A DNA stretch of 64,000 bases from Bagarius yarrelli (GCA_005784505.1 VCAZ01000097.1:1346501-1410500), one strand, 5' to 3'; positions 21,520 through 33,985 are shown, counted from the stretch's first letter. A program made the numbers and translations. The notes: generated from the sequence alone by a model not told the origin.

Positions 21520-22460
21520 GTAAAATAGAGAAATATAAAAAGTAAGAGAGAAAGAGACGCAGAGAGAGACAGAGAACGCATGTGTGCACCATGATTAGTT
21601 CCTCAGTAGGCCATTTCCTTTGGGTTACTGTCACCCCCTGGATTATTGACCTCGGAGCACAGCAGATCATTAAAATGCTAATAATAATTAGCATCATGTT
21701 GTGTTTGGCAGCAGGAAATGTGTTAAAAAAAAATAATTAAGCCATTTATTTAAACACTTAAAGAATACAAACATTCTTGTTTTAGGCGCAAGGTGCATAA
21801 GTATTCTTTTATACAGTATTTGTAGTAATTTTAGTAGATTAGTATTGTCTCTGACTGAGAAATCTAGCATTAGAAATGTGCATTAAGATGTTATACCTAG
21901 CTAGCAATAGTAAGCAGAGATACTCTTATTCACAGCAACATACAAATAGAGTTTCGGGTCTATCAATGAATAAATTAATATTGGATTGCTAACAAATTGT
22001 AACATTAATGGAAGCCGGTGGACATCCAATAGATTTATGGTCTAGGCAAAATCAGTGACCCTGTAACTCTGGCATTAGAGCTTTTCCGGTGTAATGAACA
22101 GTTACAGAACAATATACTTGTATAAGTCAAGGCTTATACTAAAGCTGATCCATGGCTTCACTACCTTTTAACAATAATTTTTTTTATTGGTCGGTTTTTT
22201 TAACATACCAAGAGCTTCTCAGTGTCAGAAATACTCACTCCATCCAATATGGTACCAAAACCAATGCCTCTATTATTACTAATAAAACAGTGCAGGGAAC
22301 ATTTCAAAATAATAATTTGCTAAGGACACACACCATCAAGCAGGTAAAATAAAGAAATAAGAAGAGAATGATGTCTGGAATGTAATGCCTGCAAATTAGT
22401 TCTCAAAACATTTATTGCAAGTTGAGGAAGAGTTGGTTTTTTAATAATTGTATAATATAT
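20918..22460. other. Non-coding stretch, possible conserved element at 21590-21720
   Basis: No gene is assigned. A (GT)n run lies at 21483-21517. The segment 21590-21720 (around cctcagtaggccatttcc, ctggattattgacctcgg, attaaaatgctaataataat) is repeat-free and looks conserved, as does 21400-21470. This impression needs alignment to a second fish genome. Confidence 0.3.

Positions 22461-22465
<5 letters not shown>

Positions 22466-22498
<33 letters not shown>
22466..22498. repeat. (GA)n microsatellite
   Basis: A pure run of about 16 units. Confidence 0.9.
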
Positions 22499-22500
<2 letters not shown>

Positions 22501-23099
22501 GTCATATTTCTGTTGTTCTGTGCTGTTACTCTGAGATTTCTTGTGTGGAATGAATAGGGTGTCTCGAGATAGTGCTGTTTCTGTATATTTATGTACAGTA
22601 GATGTACGTGTAGATATTTTTCAGTGGCCGGTGGTGCATTTGGTACCTGGGCCTTCAGTGGGGATTTACCCGACTGATACACCTCTCAAGACCACCACTA
22701 TCACATCACAATTATAGCAACCATCGATACTGAACAAACACACAATATAACACACGGCGTGGAATTACAGACAGAGAGACATTTCACGTGTTGAGGATAA
22801 AAACCATTTTTAATAAAGCAAGAAACCCGTTAACACACAACTCCAAACCTCTACACTACAACCACAACTGTACCACCTACAACACATCTGGAACCAGGTT
22901 AAAATCAATATTTATCTAAACATGAACAAAATGACAAAAACAAACTACAAATATATACAATCAATAACATGACACCAATGGTCTAGAAGTGGCAAACAAA
23001 CTCTTTTCTGGGCTGAGACAAGCTAGCTAGTGTTGGGGTTTAGGTCAGCTCTGCTAACAATGTCTGGCTTTTTTGGAAAAGTCTGCCTTATTTTTATTT
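22499..23099. other. Non-coding stretch
   Basis: No gene is seen. An aataaagc signal occurs at about 22812 after ggataaaaaccattttt. It may belong to an unrecognised retroelement. Confidence 0.35.
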
Positions 23100-23834
23100 T
23101 TTTATCTGCCTTATTTAATTTTTGAGTATGTCTTGGATCAAGTTGATTTTTCTTTTTGGTGGCCCCGAAAGACAAACCTGTGGCTTAACTCAGTTTCTTG
23201 AAACGGATAATGATGAGGTCACCACACGCAGCTAGGCAGGTTTGCAACTGGTTGTCTACGTAGGTATCCAAGCTTGATTTAGTAAGAGAGCCATGGGCAA
23301 CATACAGGACACGGACAGGCAAAGGGTAAAAATAAGAAGTACGAGGATGGCAGCTGTATAATAAATGGGAGCTTGGCGGCTTGCAAAAGAACACAGCTAA
23401 CCTGCGAAAAATGACAACACATCTGGCTGAACGAGGCTGATCTAGAAATGTGTCCTATAGGTAAAATCAAAAACTGGTGAGCTGCAAAAATGTGCAAATT
23501 AAATGAACATAAAAGCATAACAACAAGGGAAATTAAGTTATTAATTTTGGTGTTAGACCTGCAGCGAACCTTTTCGGTTTTGCGTTTGTCCCTAAAACCA
23601 AGAGAAGAATAGGCTCCATTTTGTGTATAGTTTTCCTTGTGGCTGGAGCTCTCAGTTGAGAGACCCTGTACTAGAAGCTGTATCTCCTTAGAGACCATGC
23701 CCATAACGTCCATTACTCCAGATGAGGGTGCATCAGGGCCCCTCTTACTTGTGACAGAACGTCGCTTCAGAAGAAACCGCAGCGCAGACTTCCTCCGCTA
23801 GTTTAAGGTCCACAGAACTGGAAATAATGGAGGG
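23100..23834 (-). other. Possible minus-strand spliced-gene remnant
   Basis: On the minus strand a pyrimidine-rich stretch ending ttatttccag (about 23834) is followed by an open segment with a possible donor (acaagtaagag, about 23752). Downstream is a 144-codon frame (23713-23279) and an overlapping 69-codon frame ending with TAA at 23185. An AATAAA on that strand lies about 90 bases further (near 23095). The order acceptor, open segment, stop, poly(A) signal resembles the 3' end of a gene. However, the frames have no domain I recognise, the first is hydrophobic and Cys-rich, and no second genome can be compared. It may equally be a transposon fragment. Confidence 0.2.
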
Positions 23835-25379
23835 AAAATAAGTTTTTTTTGCAAAAAGTACTTGCAAAATTGCAGTGTGAGATAAATAAAGAATTATTCA
23901 CAAGACTGATACTTTTCAAAAAAAAAAGCAAAAAAGGTGCCTTTTACAAATTATAAGAGTTTGGGTGTGTTCAAACTTATGCAATCAAGCTATGGTAAGA
24001 GTTTTTTTTTTGTAATTTGATATTTCTGTTTATGTGAATATTGCAATTATTTCTTCTCTTCTATTTTAAATATCTGCAGTTTCCTAAGACTGCGTAAAGT
24101 CTTTCTATATCCGCTGTAGTTTATTATCACCTGTAAATGTATCAATTGTACAGTTTTAGATATTATTTTGGCATGCACCGTTGTTGCAGATGTTTGCAAA
24201 CAACACTTTATTTAGTCATTTGTCCTCTCCGCCTTATCTTATGCAGCACTATGCGAATAGGTGACCGTATTTCATTACCAGCTGCATATGGTTAAAAATG
24301 ACAAAAAGGCCACTTGAGTTATTGACTATATGCAAACCAAACAGGGCTGCGCTGCTAATGTCTATATTGCCTAAATGACATTTCATTTCAGAGTAGATTG
24401 ACTACATGCATTGCAAAATAATTACCCAAAACTATACAAGTTCTATTGTCAGCATCTGAGATTTGGGGAACTGTGGAACTTGTCAATAAAATGCAAAGTA
24501 TAATCACTAAGAAGCATAATCATGTTTGTAAATTACCAGGGTGTATTTTTCAATAAGAAATATGATAAGACAATAAAATAGCATCTGGGACACATCAGTT
24601 TGTATCTCACCCTGAGACTGAGCTGGAAGTGTGTATGTATGTGGTATGTGCATACTGTAATTCGTCCCTTTTCAAAATCTTCCTGTGTAATCATGTTCGT
24701 AGTTAGACTGTAATTAAATCACTAATCACAAATTTTTTTCCTGATTCTCTCTCTCTGTTTCTGAGATCTTGGGATATTTATGGAAGCATTGTAATTGACA
24801 AACACATGCTGTCTCTTGAGTAACACTGAATTAGCCAATTTGGCCGAGCCATTTTTCCTCATTTGTCTCTGATTAGCTGCCAGCACAGACTGGGAATGAA
24901 ATAAACAAAAAAAAAAGGGCTGTTCCGAGGAAATAGCAGGCAGGTATAAATGCAGAAAGAGCTTTCCTTCAGTGCCGTGCTTCCTTTAGTGACTCATTTT
25001 TCTTCTTAACAAGGGGTGCCTGACAAAACACACCATTTTACATTTCAATAGACAAAATTTTATTATTACCCAGACTTAGGACGAATGATTACTTTTTAGT
25101 TCAATTTAAAATCAAACTCTAACAATTTGTGCAGACCACAACAAATACACACTTTTGTCAGCGTTTTGTAATATATAGGATATAGTAACTTCCAGAAAGA
25201 CCAGAATTTTATTGTTATGCTTAACAATTACTAACGTTATCCTGTTCAGTCTTGCTTTGTATTGCTGAATGTAATCAATAAAACACAAAGTGAAAGAACA
25301 CGTCCTGGATGCAGGAACACACTAATAACTTTGTTGCATTCGTTTTCAGTGATCTAACAGATTCTTGCACCAGCATTAT
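23835..25379. other. Non-coding stretch, possible conserved elements
   Basis: No gene is seen. The segments 24180-24420 and 24690-24990 (around gtagttagactgtaattaaa, aattagccaatttggccgag, tctctgattagctgccagc) are free of recognised repeats and look conserved. I can offer no function. Confidence 0.3.
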
Positions 25380-26060
25380 TCCTTTACAAATAAATAACAT
25401 TTTTCTTTAATGATGTTCTCTATAGGTGAAAGATTTGGACTGCAAGGCAGGGTTAATTAACCACTCAGATTCTTATACCAAAGCCATGCTGTTGGAATAG
25501 CTGCAGTATTTTGGTTTTTGCATTGTCCTGCTTACGTACACACAGCCTTTCCTGAAATAGACTTTGTCCGTAGAGGGGAAAAAAGATTGCTCTTAAACCT
25601 TAATATACCTTTTCAGCAAACTTCACTGGACACAACGGCGCTGCTGGAACATGTTTGTATGTGAGCGAGTTGGCAAAGGTCTTCGGCCAAGTCCCTGCAC
25701 GGAGATTTCTCTGTTTTCTTCAGAATCTTTTAATGATGCAGTGTAGATGATGAAATTGCCAAAGCTTTTGCAATTTGACATAAGGAACACTGTTTTTTAA
25801 GTATTCTACAATTTTTTACGCACTCTGTTCACAGATTGGAAAGCCTCTGACCAATCTTACTTCTGAGGGACTTTGTCTCCAAACATCCCTTCATAGCTAA
25901 TAATGTTTCAAACCGATGTCAATTAACTTAATTAGTTGTGAACTTTTCTCCCAGCTAAATCTGCTGTTTCAGCCGTTTTGTTTTTTGCAGCAGGCATCAA
26001 ATTTGAAAATTATTTGAAAGTCTTTTGGTTTTCATTAATTCAAAATAATAAGAAAATAAA
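25380..26060 (-). pseudogene. Tc1/mariner transposase relic 2
   Basis: The minus-strand copy is of the same family as 8090-8960. Plus-strand landmarks in order are ttctctataggtgaaagatttggactgc (rc of the block encoding the SPIEN-type motif, about 25418-25445), gccatgctgttggaatagctgcagtat (25485-25511), and, after an internal deletion of the central domain, gagatttctctgttttcttc (25703-25722) and acttctgagggactttgtctcc (25859-25880, the leader next to the start). The end near 26000-26060 carries caggcatcaaatttgaaa, like the terminal region of this family. The loss of the centre removes the first catalytic residue block. Confidence 0.65.
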
Positions 26061-27604
26061 AAAAGTCCCACTTTTCAGATTTGGGTTGTAAAAAGAAAAC
26101 GTCATCATTTTCACAGTGGGCGGTAGGCGGACACTTACTTGTGGCAAAAGGACGCAATATACAAAGAAAGCAAAAATATAAAAAAATAAACCAACAAGTC
26201 ACTGGGGCTTACCAATAGTATGGCATCTGGAGACTGGTCTTAGAGATCCACACTGATCCACAAATGCCCAAGAAATACTCACACACTGGCCACAACTACA
26301 AAAAATAATATCAAAAAAAAGGAAAACTACACGATCTGTAAAAGAAACCAAAAATGGCTAGCCTGCCTACTCCCAAGAAAACCCACCCCCAACTAAAGCA
26401 GCAAACCAGTGTTACCTTTCCATATATACACAGCAATTAAACCAGGTCAGGGTAAGTCAGGGTCGTCAGGTAGTTTAAGCACCCTGAGAGTTTTTAATTT
26501 TTAAGTTTTAATTTTATTGCAAATAATAAAAGCAGGCCTGCTTGTTGTGAAGCTTAACTGATTAAGATTGGGGGCTAAATAACTTTGTACCAGTTTGGTG
26601 TGCTGGCTATTTAATAAAATGGTCTATTGCAGTGTTCTGTCGTATTCTTAATAATTCATTACAACCACAAAGAAATTAGGATGTCACACAGGTGCATTCT
26701 GGCAGCAGCTGTCTGTTATTAACTCACCTGAATAAAAGCTGTTAAGTTCAATTGTGTATTTTACGGTTTCTCTTTAGGACTGGAATTCAAACCAGGGTGT
26801 TGATTAAAATGCCTTAATGAAGAAAGTCTCTGTTTGAACCGCATTGACTGGTAAAATAGTAAGCTCACCTGAACACATCAAAAACGATGTGGCTTTAAAA
26901 TGGACATTTCTAAAGGCTGCTGCCATCCAAGAATATTAAAAAGGGTGGTTCGATGTGATTGTCTCTTATGTATATGTTTGTCTTATTGAGTATAGTAATG
27001 TAAGTGATTCTATAGAAAATAATTCAATAAAACAATAATATAAATTATCACTATCAACGTCAACAAAGTTTGCATAAAAATAATGATAAAAAAAAATTTT
27101 CTTTGAAAAATTAGGCCAATTTCTGTAATAGTAGATGTCATTGAAATGTTCAGGGGAGGGGATAAAGGTTCAAACTCAATTAAACAAATTGAAGCAATTA
27201 TCTAATTAGGCTGTCAAAATTTTTTCCTCTGCAATGCATGTGTGTGGAAGTAAAATTAAACGTAATTAAAAGGTTAAACTACAGCCAGTCAAAACGTATA
27301 GTTTATATTTCATCACCCACAGTCCATTGTATCGGTGGGAATACGAAGCACAGGATACGCACAAATGTGTAAATGGAAAAAAAAGGTTAAATTGCAAACT
27401 GCGAACTTTTATTAAAAAAAATAAATAACAGATTCTATATATATATATATTATATCTATAGGTAATCAACTTAATATATTTAATACAGGTAAAACTTCAC
27501 ATCACAATAATGAAAGCAATCATATAATAATGAAACCAGTAATAACAAAACAAGTTAAAAATAAACCCTGGTAAAAGGAAAAACTTGGTTGTTGCCACTA
27601 TTCA
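26061..27604. other. AT-rich non-coding stretch
   Basis: I recognise no gene or repeat. There are poly-A runs and a short (TA)n at about 27434-27450. Confidence 0.5.
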
Positions 27605-27720
27605 AGTGTTTAGTCAAGTTTTACACTTTTTCATTGTTAACAAATTCTGTGTAAAGCTGCTTTGGGACAATGTTCATTGTTAAAAATGCTATAAAAAAGG
27701 GCCAGAAGTGGAGGAACCAG
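27605..27720 (+). repeat. Tail fragment of the gacttgac-type repeat
   Basis: The segment agtcaagttttacac ... taaagctgctttgggacaatg ... aaatgctataaaaaagg matches the right part of the repeat at 12000-12336 and its relatives. Only the tail is present. Confidence 0.4.
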
Positions 27721-27741
27721 GAGTCGATGCCACTGACGTTG

Positions 27742-28057
27742 GAGACAAGGATATTTTCATATTGTTCTTTTATGATGTTCTTGTTTACTATTTATTGTTT
27801 TGTGTCTAGGCTAAGCTATGCTATGCTACGCTAGCTAGCTAAGCTAGCCTAGGCAGTTTGTTTTGTTTACTTTCTGTTTTGTCATCTTGTCTTCTTGTCA
27901 TGTGATTTCCTTTGTCTTTGTGTCTTGTTCTCATTGGTTGTTCAGTCTTGTGTTTGTGATTGTGATCAGTAAAGCTAGCTAGCTAGCTAGCATAGCATAG
28001 CCTAGACACAAAACAATAAACAAGAAAACAAGAAAACAAAAAAAGAACATGAAAACC
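27742..28057. repeat. Fold-back inverted repeat
   Basis: Left arm 27742-27846 and right arm 27971-28057 are reverse complements in large part. A 22-bp core is perfect (27791-27812 against 27999-28020), flanked by imperfect matches over (ctatg)n/gctagc words and the aaggattttcat-type outer ends. The loop is about 124 bp. It can form a long hairpin. It could be a fold-back (MITE-like) element or two LTR pieces in opposite orientation. Confidence 0.7.
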
Positions 28058-28079
28058 TTACATGGGGTCATTGGAAGAA

Positions 28080-28245
28080 TGTAGGGATAAGCAGTGATCA
28101 CTAGGGTTTGGGAAAAAATCACTCGAAAAACATACAAAAGGGTCCAGCATTTTTATAAACGTGACCAGGCAGTGACTGAATGTGAATTGTGGAGATAAAG
28201 TGAATTGGTGTGTTGTTGGGTGTTACCATGACACACAAGCTGTCT
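28080..28245 (+). repeat. Possible LTR-retroelement fragment, copy 1
   Basis: Shares ccagcattt, gaccaggcagtgact and a gttaccatgacac-type end with 32560-32745. The similarity is low, so I treat this as a weak repeat call. Confidence 0.25.
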
Positions 28246-29025
28246 TATCTTTTTTACCAATGTAATCAAAGACAGATTTTGTGTAATAACATTTTAAAAT
28301 CTTATTTGGAGACCGAATCCAACAAGCCACATATTATTTATCTATTTTTTTATTTTACCTTCCACCAAGCGAAGGAATTCAGCAACAGCAAACATTCCAA
28401 CGGCTCAAACAAAACTGGTGTCTTAAGTTGCATTTCATTTAGTATTTTAGACCATTACAGTACAGTGAAAATATTTCTTCAATTTTACTCTCCTTTATTA
28501 AATATTACCTCTGTAATTTCTTTTTCTAGTTTTCTACACATCTTTCCCCATGACCTAACCTCCTTTTCATCCCTTTATCTTTAATATTTTACGCACATTC
28601 TTGCTAATCCAAACTCAAACACCGACCCATTCTTCCCAAGCAAACAACACACCCTATTCCGCAAACTCCCTTTTAGTCTAAAAGCACTGCTGATTTACAA
28701 TTCTCAGAAGCCGAGCTCATTTGCAAGCAAATCAATAACTCCAGGTGCCCTGACTCTTATTGCTCATCTATGATTAATCTTTTAAGAGAATTTCATCTGA
28801 CAGCCTTTTACCCTACATGCATGATTAGAGCATATCCTAACTCTGGTGGCTGGCATTTATGAAATAAATACTTGCTTTTCTTCTGTTGGACTCTTGACAT
28901 TTTCTAAAGACAACACTAATTGTGTCTGCAAATTTACTTACCACAAAAATTATTAAATAAGTTCTCTTAAACTTTAGAAACTTCGGACCAGTCATCTTTT
29001 TTCCCCTCTTTTCTTTCTTAAACAT
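28246..29025. other. Non-coding stretch leading into the L2 fragment
   Basis: No gene is assigned; the 124-codon frame at 28210-28584 has no domain. The segment 28650-28830 is repeat-free and may be a conserved element, or the diverged linker of the LINE that follows. Confidence 0.3.
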
Positions 29026-29026
29026 C

Positions 29027-29230
29027 TTGCAAAACAACTTCCAAAATCCCTACCAGTCTGGCTTTAAACCAGCACATTCAACAGAGACTGCCCTTTTGGT
29101 AGTCACAGAAAAACTAGTTGCCAGATTAGGTCAGAACTGTCATCTCTTCTCATCTTCCTCATCCTTTTATCTGCATTTGACTTGGTCAACCACAAGACAC
29201 TTTTCTGAAACAATAGGTTCTTCTAAGACT
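29027..29230 (+). pseudogene. L2-like LINE reverse transcriptase fragment
   Basis: The frame reads QNPYQSGFKPAHSTETALLV (29040-29097), which is the RT motif with usual form FQSGFRxxHSTETAL, then VTEKLVARLGQN. After a small frameshift the plus strand reads SAFDLVNHKT (about 29172-29202), the block that holds the first catalytic Asp (usual form DLSAAFDTVNH). The polymerase YADD block is absent. Motif spacing suggests an L2 or Rex-like clade. Confidence 0.75.
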
Positions 29231-29299
29231 TGTGAACACACGGCATATAGCCAGTGTGCGCCTTAGATATATGATTGTGATGCTAGAGTAGTAACGCTA

Positions 29300-29747
29300 A
29301 ACATGTCCTCTGTTACAGTGTCCAAAAAAATATTTGTTTTAGACTCATCTGTCCAAAAAACCTTATTTCAGAAGTCCTGGTCTTTGTCTATGTCTTTGTT
29401 TGGCAAACTTCAGTAACAATAAAGTGAAACTGGTGTAGTCTCTTTCTGGTTGTGGAGTCATGCACGAGTCTGCTGTAGGACCCGTGATGACACGTTAGGG
29501 TTTTCGGTGACTTCTTGTAGCATCTTGCGGTCTGCTCTCAGGGGAAACTTGCTTGAACGGCCAGACCTGGGCATGTTGTGAGTTGTTTTAAATGTCCTCC
29601 ACTGGTAGACTATTTTGCGGACAATAAAACGGTTAATTTCAAAATCTTTTGAGATCTTTTTAAATCCTTTCCAGACTCAGCTCCAGACTCATAAGCTACT
29701 GCAATCTTCTTTCTGAAGGCCTCAGACAGATCTTTTCATCTCACCAT
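29300..29747 (-). pseudogene. Tc1-like transposase relic 3
   Basis: Reading down from an ATG at 29747: KDLSEAFRKKIAVAYESGA (about 29735-29680), an HTH start; after a frameshift EINRFIVRKIVYQWRTFK and NMPRSGRS (the GRPR-like linker); then EVTENPNVSSRVLQQ (about 29497), several stops, and FWTDESK at about 29336-29356, the block with the first catalytic Asp. The C-terminal half with the remaining acidic residues is missing. The family differs from the copies at 8.1 and 25.4 kb. Flanking sequence to about 29960 may be part of the element. Confidence 0.75.
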
Positions 29748-29960
29748 AAGGGTTCACTATCACTTTAACAGTCAAGAGCACACCAAACTAAATGTCTGAG
29801 CTTTGTGAATAGGACCAGCATTTTTTAAAAAAGCTGAGGAACAATGTTTTAATCATGAGGACCTGATGTGATACACCCATGTGTGATTTTAGCTATTTTA
29901 AGTGGGAATAAATGTTGGAATGTCCTAATTACTGGAAGACATTCAAGCTAAGCATATAAT

Positions 29961-30881
29961 ATTCAAATAATATTTACAATTTTTAACATTTAATCATGCT
30001 CAGCTTGTATTCCAAGCTTACTGAGGGCAGTGTAATAAAACCAAACCGCCTTTGGCTTTGACTTAAAACATTCAAACAATTTGGCATGAAAAATAAAAGT
30101 GATAAGCCATTATTCATACTTTTATTTAAATGATAAAAAGTTGTGTTTCAGGTATAAGTGTGATTCTATTTGTTATGCAGTGCATGATTTTAGCATTGGG
30201 TTGTTTTTTCAGTATGTGTGCTAATTTAGCCACACTCCATCCTAATATATCAGAACGGGGAACCAGAAAAAGAAAGACTTATACACAATGTACAACGTCA
30301 GGATGACTGTTTTACAGTTTATATTACAGATTATATGTACAAATATGTGCAAGTGAGAGGTAATAAAAATTGAAATGATGGCAAGTTATTTCTTTTGATT
30401 GCTCATAAAAATACAGAAGAAACGGCTTCAGTTATTTGTTGCACTTTTGTTATCCAATTAACATTGGAAATCTGGTTTATTGTGTTCTTAGGGTGAGATA
30501 CTGTAATGCTGGTAGACACTAACAGATTTTTCAAACTGAGAGACCACAAAAATGGGGACAAAAATCCTAGATTTAACTGTTTTACTTTTATAGTGTGTGA
30601 TGTACAGGTGAAATCTCGCAAAATCCATCGAGACTTGAGAAAAAAAAATAGCGGACAATAAACAGGAAGAAATTGTTCCAAATTATTTTAACAAAAAAAA
30701 CGCGATTTGGATAAATTACACTTAATTTTGCGCCGCAACATTTGGTATGCATCCATCTTTTGTGAGTTTGCTCTCTGATTGGATATTGTTTCGATTCACA
30801 TGATAATTTCCAGATCATACACTTGTTTGTCCCCTGGGGTTCCCGACATATATCAGGATTACTGATTGTAGCATAAGTAAT
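29961..30881. other. AT-rich non-coding stretch
   Basis: No gene is seen. The 5' part may still belong to the Tc1 element above. The short frames at 30403-30818 have no domain. Confidence 0.45.
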
Positions 30882-31073
30882 ACATTTACATTATTTAGCA
30901 GATGTTTTTATACAGGGCGACTTACATTTTTATCTCTATTATACAACTGAACAATTATGGGTTAAGGGCCTTGCTCAGGGACCCAACAGTGGTAGCTTGG
31001 TGGCGCTGGGAATCGAACCCACAATCTTTAGGTTGGTAGTCCAACACTGGTTGGTGAGCCACCACTTCCCCCA
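30882..31073 (-). repeat. SINE-like repeat, family 2
   Basis: Nearly full minus-strand copy: acatttacattatttagcag, rc of taagggccttgctcaggg, an intact B-box region (rc of gggttcgattccc near 31010) and the head end gtgagccaccacttccc. A good reference copy for the family. Confidence 0.85.
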
Positions 31074-32249
31074 CAGACATACACAATATTCAGTATGTTG
31101 AATTTTACGATTTACAACCGGGACATCTAAACAGATTCAGTCACTCGTTACACACCTCACACTACAGGTAAATCAAATAAGGTACCACCAAGATAATAAG
31201 GACATTTCCTAAGATGGTCAGAAAGGGAGAAATAGGCCAAATGTTCTGATTAATATCAACGTGATTTTTTTATGGTGCAGTTGTCCAAGGTGATTTCATT
31301 TTAAGTCCAACTTCAATGCTGGATAATCTTCAATGCTGGTTTTAACAAAAAAAAAAATCACTGATGTGTTACTACCATATGAGGAGGACAAAGTTAAATA
31401 AGATGAGACATAAATGACATTGGATACAGATATAACATAAAGGATGCTACATTATATATACTTGCACTTCAAAGTCAACAAGGCTGCATGTTGTTCTTTC
31501 CTCTTGAATGGGTGTTAATTAAGATTGCGAGGCATTTCTCTATATCTGACAGTAAATCTGTTTCACACATCTCTGCCTCGGATTGATGGTAATAAAATGG
31601 GTACCACATGATATCATCTTAAATAAATCCCTGCAATTGGGCATTTAATTGCTTGACTTGGAATTATTCGTGGATTGGGGGCAAATAAGCTCACATTTGA
31701 GTTAGTGTTTGAAAGTATCGCTGCGCTACTAGAAAAGAAAGCTATATATTTTTAAATATAGTTAAAATTGATGTAAATTGAGCAAAATGAATCTGGCAAC
31801 GGGCTAACAAAATTTTACTCAGTAATTAGACAAAAACTGGGACTAAAAAGTTATTAACATCTTATAAAAGCGTAGTAAATTTACATAGTTTAACTAGATT
31901 TTGACCTGCATAAATGCCTCAAAACAATGCAAAAATATTACAATCTAGAATTTCTCTCTTTTTTTGATAGTTTTTCAGTCTTTTGATAAAAATAAAAAAG
32001 TCTCGATATGGAAACATGTATAAACATTTTACGAGAGTCAGACATTTTGGTTTATATATTCATATAAGTTTATATTTATATAAGTATTTAAATACTAAAT
32101 TCAGAACTATCTGATATGTAGGTCAGCAGAGAGCATGCAGCACTATGGGACTCTATGTTTCGGCTAAGTACCTGCTCCTCGGTTCCCCACTGGAGATCTT
32201 GGATGGCACGATAGGCTTTGTCCTGAGCTCTACCAATTAGTGGCACATA
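31074..32249. other. Non-coding stretch, possible conserved element at 31500-31720
   Basis: No gene is seen. The segment 31500-31720 (gttaattaagattgcgagg, gcctcggattgatggtaata, gcatttaattgcttgactt) is repeat-free and resembles a developmental enhancer in composition. The rest is AT-rich. Confidence 0.3.
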
Positions 32250-32325
32250 TTAAGTTCAAGTTCAAAAAAGCTTTATTGTCATTCAACCATTATTAGCAAA
32301 TGCAGTACGAAGTGAAATGAAACAA
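32250..32325 (-). repeat. LINE 3' end fragment
   Basis: Read on the minus strand it ends ttgaatgacaataaagctttt followed by ttgaacttgaact, the poly(A)-signal and short-repeat tail typical of a LINE 3' end. Nothing of the ORF is present. Confidence 0.45.
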
Positions 32326-33985
32326 CACGTGGGAACAACAGCAGTGGACAGGAAAGTGGGGACTTTTTAGGATTGCTACTGAATGCTGGGAACCAGAAAA
32401 GGATGTAGGAGCGTAGGGAAAGACGAATGGGACCGGTAGCTAAGGAACCAGAAACGTAGGATTCCAGGAACTGGAGACAGGTTCAATACAAGAGTTAAAG
32501 GTAAATGCAGAAATCAATTGTTTGGGATCTTGGAAACTGGGATTAGAAAACACCACGGAGAAAGTCTAGCATTCGATTAACGAGACCAAACAGTGACAGA
32601 GTGTGCAGTGTGCTCTGCTTTAGGGGACTGAGTAAGAGTGATACTGAATGGGAAATAAATTGCAGGTGAGATTAATTAGAATTCCGGAGAGCGTGTAAAC
32701 GGAAAGGGTGGTGTGTTTGGTGTTACTGTGACATATATATTTGTATGTGTCTGATCTGATTATACACCTCAATCCTGATAAGGAAATTATATCTTAGCGT
32801 ATATAGAACTTATTAACAAATAGGCAGCATTTAAAATCTAATGTAAACAATTACATTTATAAAACTGTCATAACTCATCTGCCTCTGTGAATGATATAGA
32901 AAGAGGTAAAATGATTGGTCCGATTTCTGTGAGCTCTAGCATTGCAGAATTTTCACTTTCCCCATGCATAAATCACGTCTGGCAGACCCCCTGCACACCA
33001 CAGAGGACACTCGCTGAAAAACTTCCCAGTCATGTATCTGATTTCTCTCACCCGGGTCTGTACCTATGCATTGGCTTTTGTTTCAGCTCAAAGCTTTCGG
33101 AGTTGGATATGCCTTTGGAGCTGAGACCTGGGAGCTGTTAAATTGACTCTCTTGGCTAGGCAGCCAAGCATCACTGCCTAGAGACCTGCCCCTGTTTGAC
33201 TCTGATTGGCCCTGTCATGAACCTGACAGTATTAAGAAAACCAATCAACTGGATGATTGCAGCAAGTATTACCCAATCATAGAAACAAAAATTGTCATTT
33301 AACAAAAATCAAATAAAACAATCAAATATGTTTTTTCCCTATATTGTATTTAGTTTACTGAAAGAATAATGTGAGTTATACAAACATCCACTCCACTATT
33401 CCACCTCCTTAGAGAACTGAAAATTACCCCCAGTGTGGTAAAAATAATGCATGACATTTTACCCTGATCCCTATGAAGGCTGGTAATATATTTGAAGTGG
33501 GTTTTTTTCATTATTTATGGCACACCATGATTAGCATGTGTAAAAACTGGTAATATTTTGAAATGGAAATTAGACACATTTGCATTTGAGTGTATTTATC
33601 AGACGTTTTCTTCATATTTAATATCCTGACAAACTTGGAGCCAGGAGGAAGAAATAAAGACCTGTGTTAAGTGAAATTCGGTAAGTTTAGGGGAAGTGTT
33701 TCCTGAATAATATACCAGGACAAACATAATGCTGAGTTTTTTTGAAGTATATGTAACCTGGTTTTATGAGAAGGGAAGAAGAAGCTGTGTCAAAGTTGAT
33801 GATATGGGAATGCTTTACCTCGGACAACCACCCTAGGCACCTTGGGAACGCATTCCACCGGGAATGTTTTATTGTGGATAACTGGCTTAGCCACCTTGGG
33901 AGCGCATCCCACTCTAGGGTGCAGGATAGGCTTAGGCATGCCTGGGGCATCCTCTTAAGAAGCCAAGACTAAGAGCAGCGCTTTC
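32326..33985. other. Non-coding stretch
   Basis: The segment at 32560-32745 weakly matches 28080-28245. The 84-codon frame at 32887-33141 and the pair of frames near 33687-33972 have no domain I recognise. An imperfect duplication (caccttgggaacgcattcca / caccttgggagcgcatccca) occurs at 33838-33911. Confidence 0.35.
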
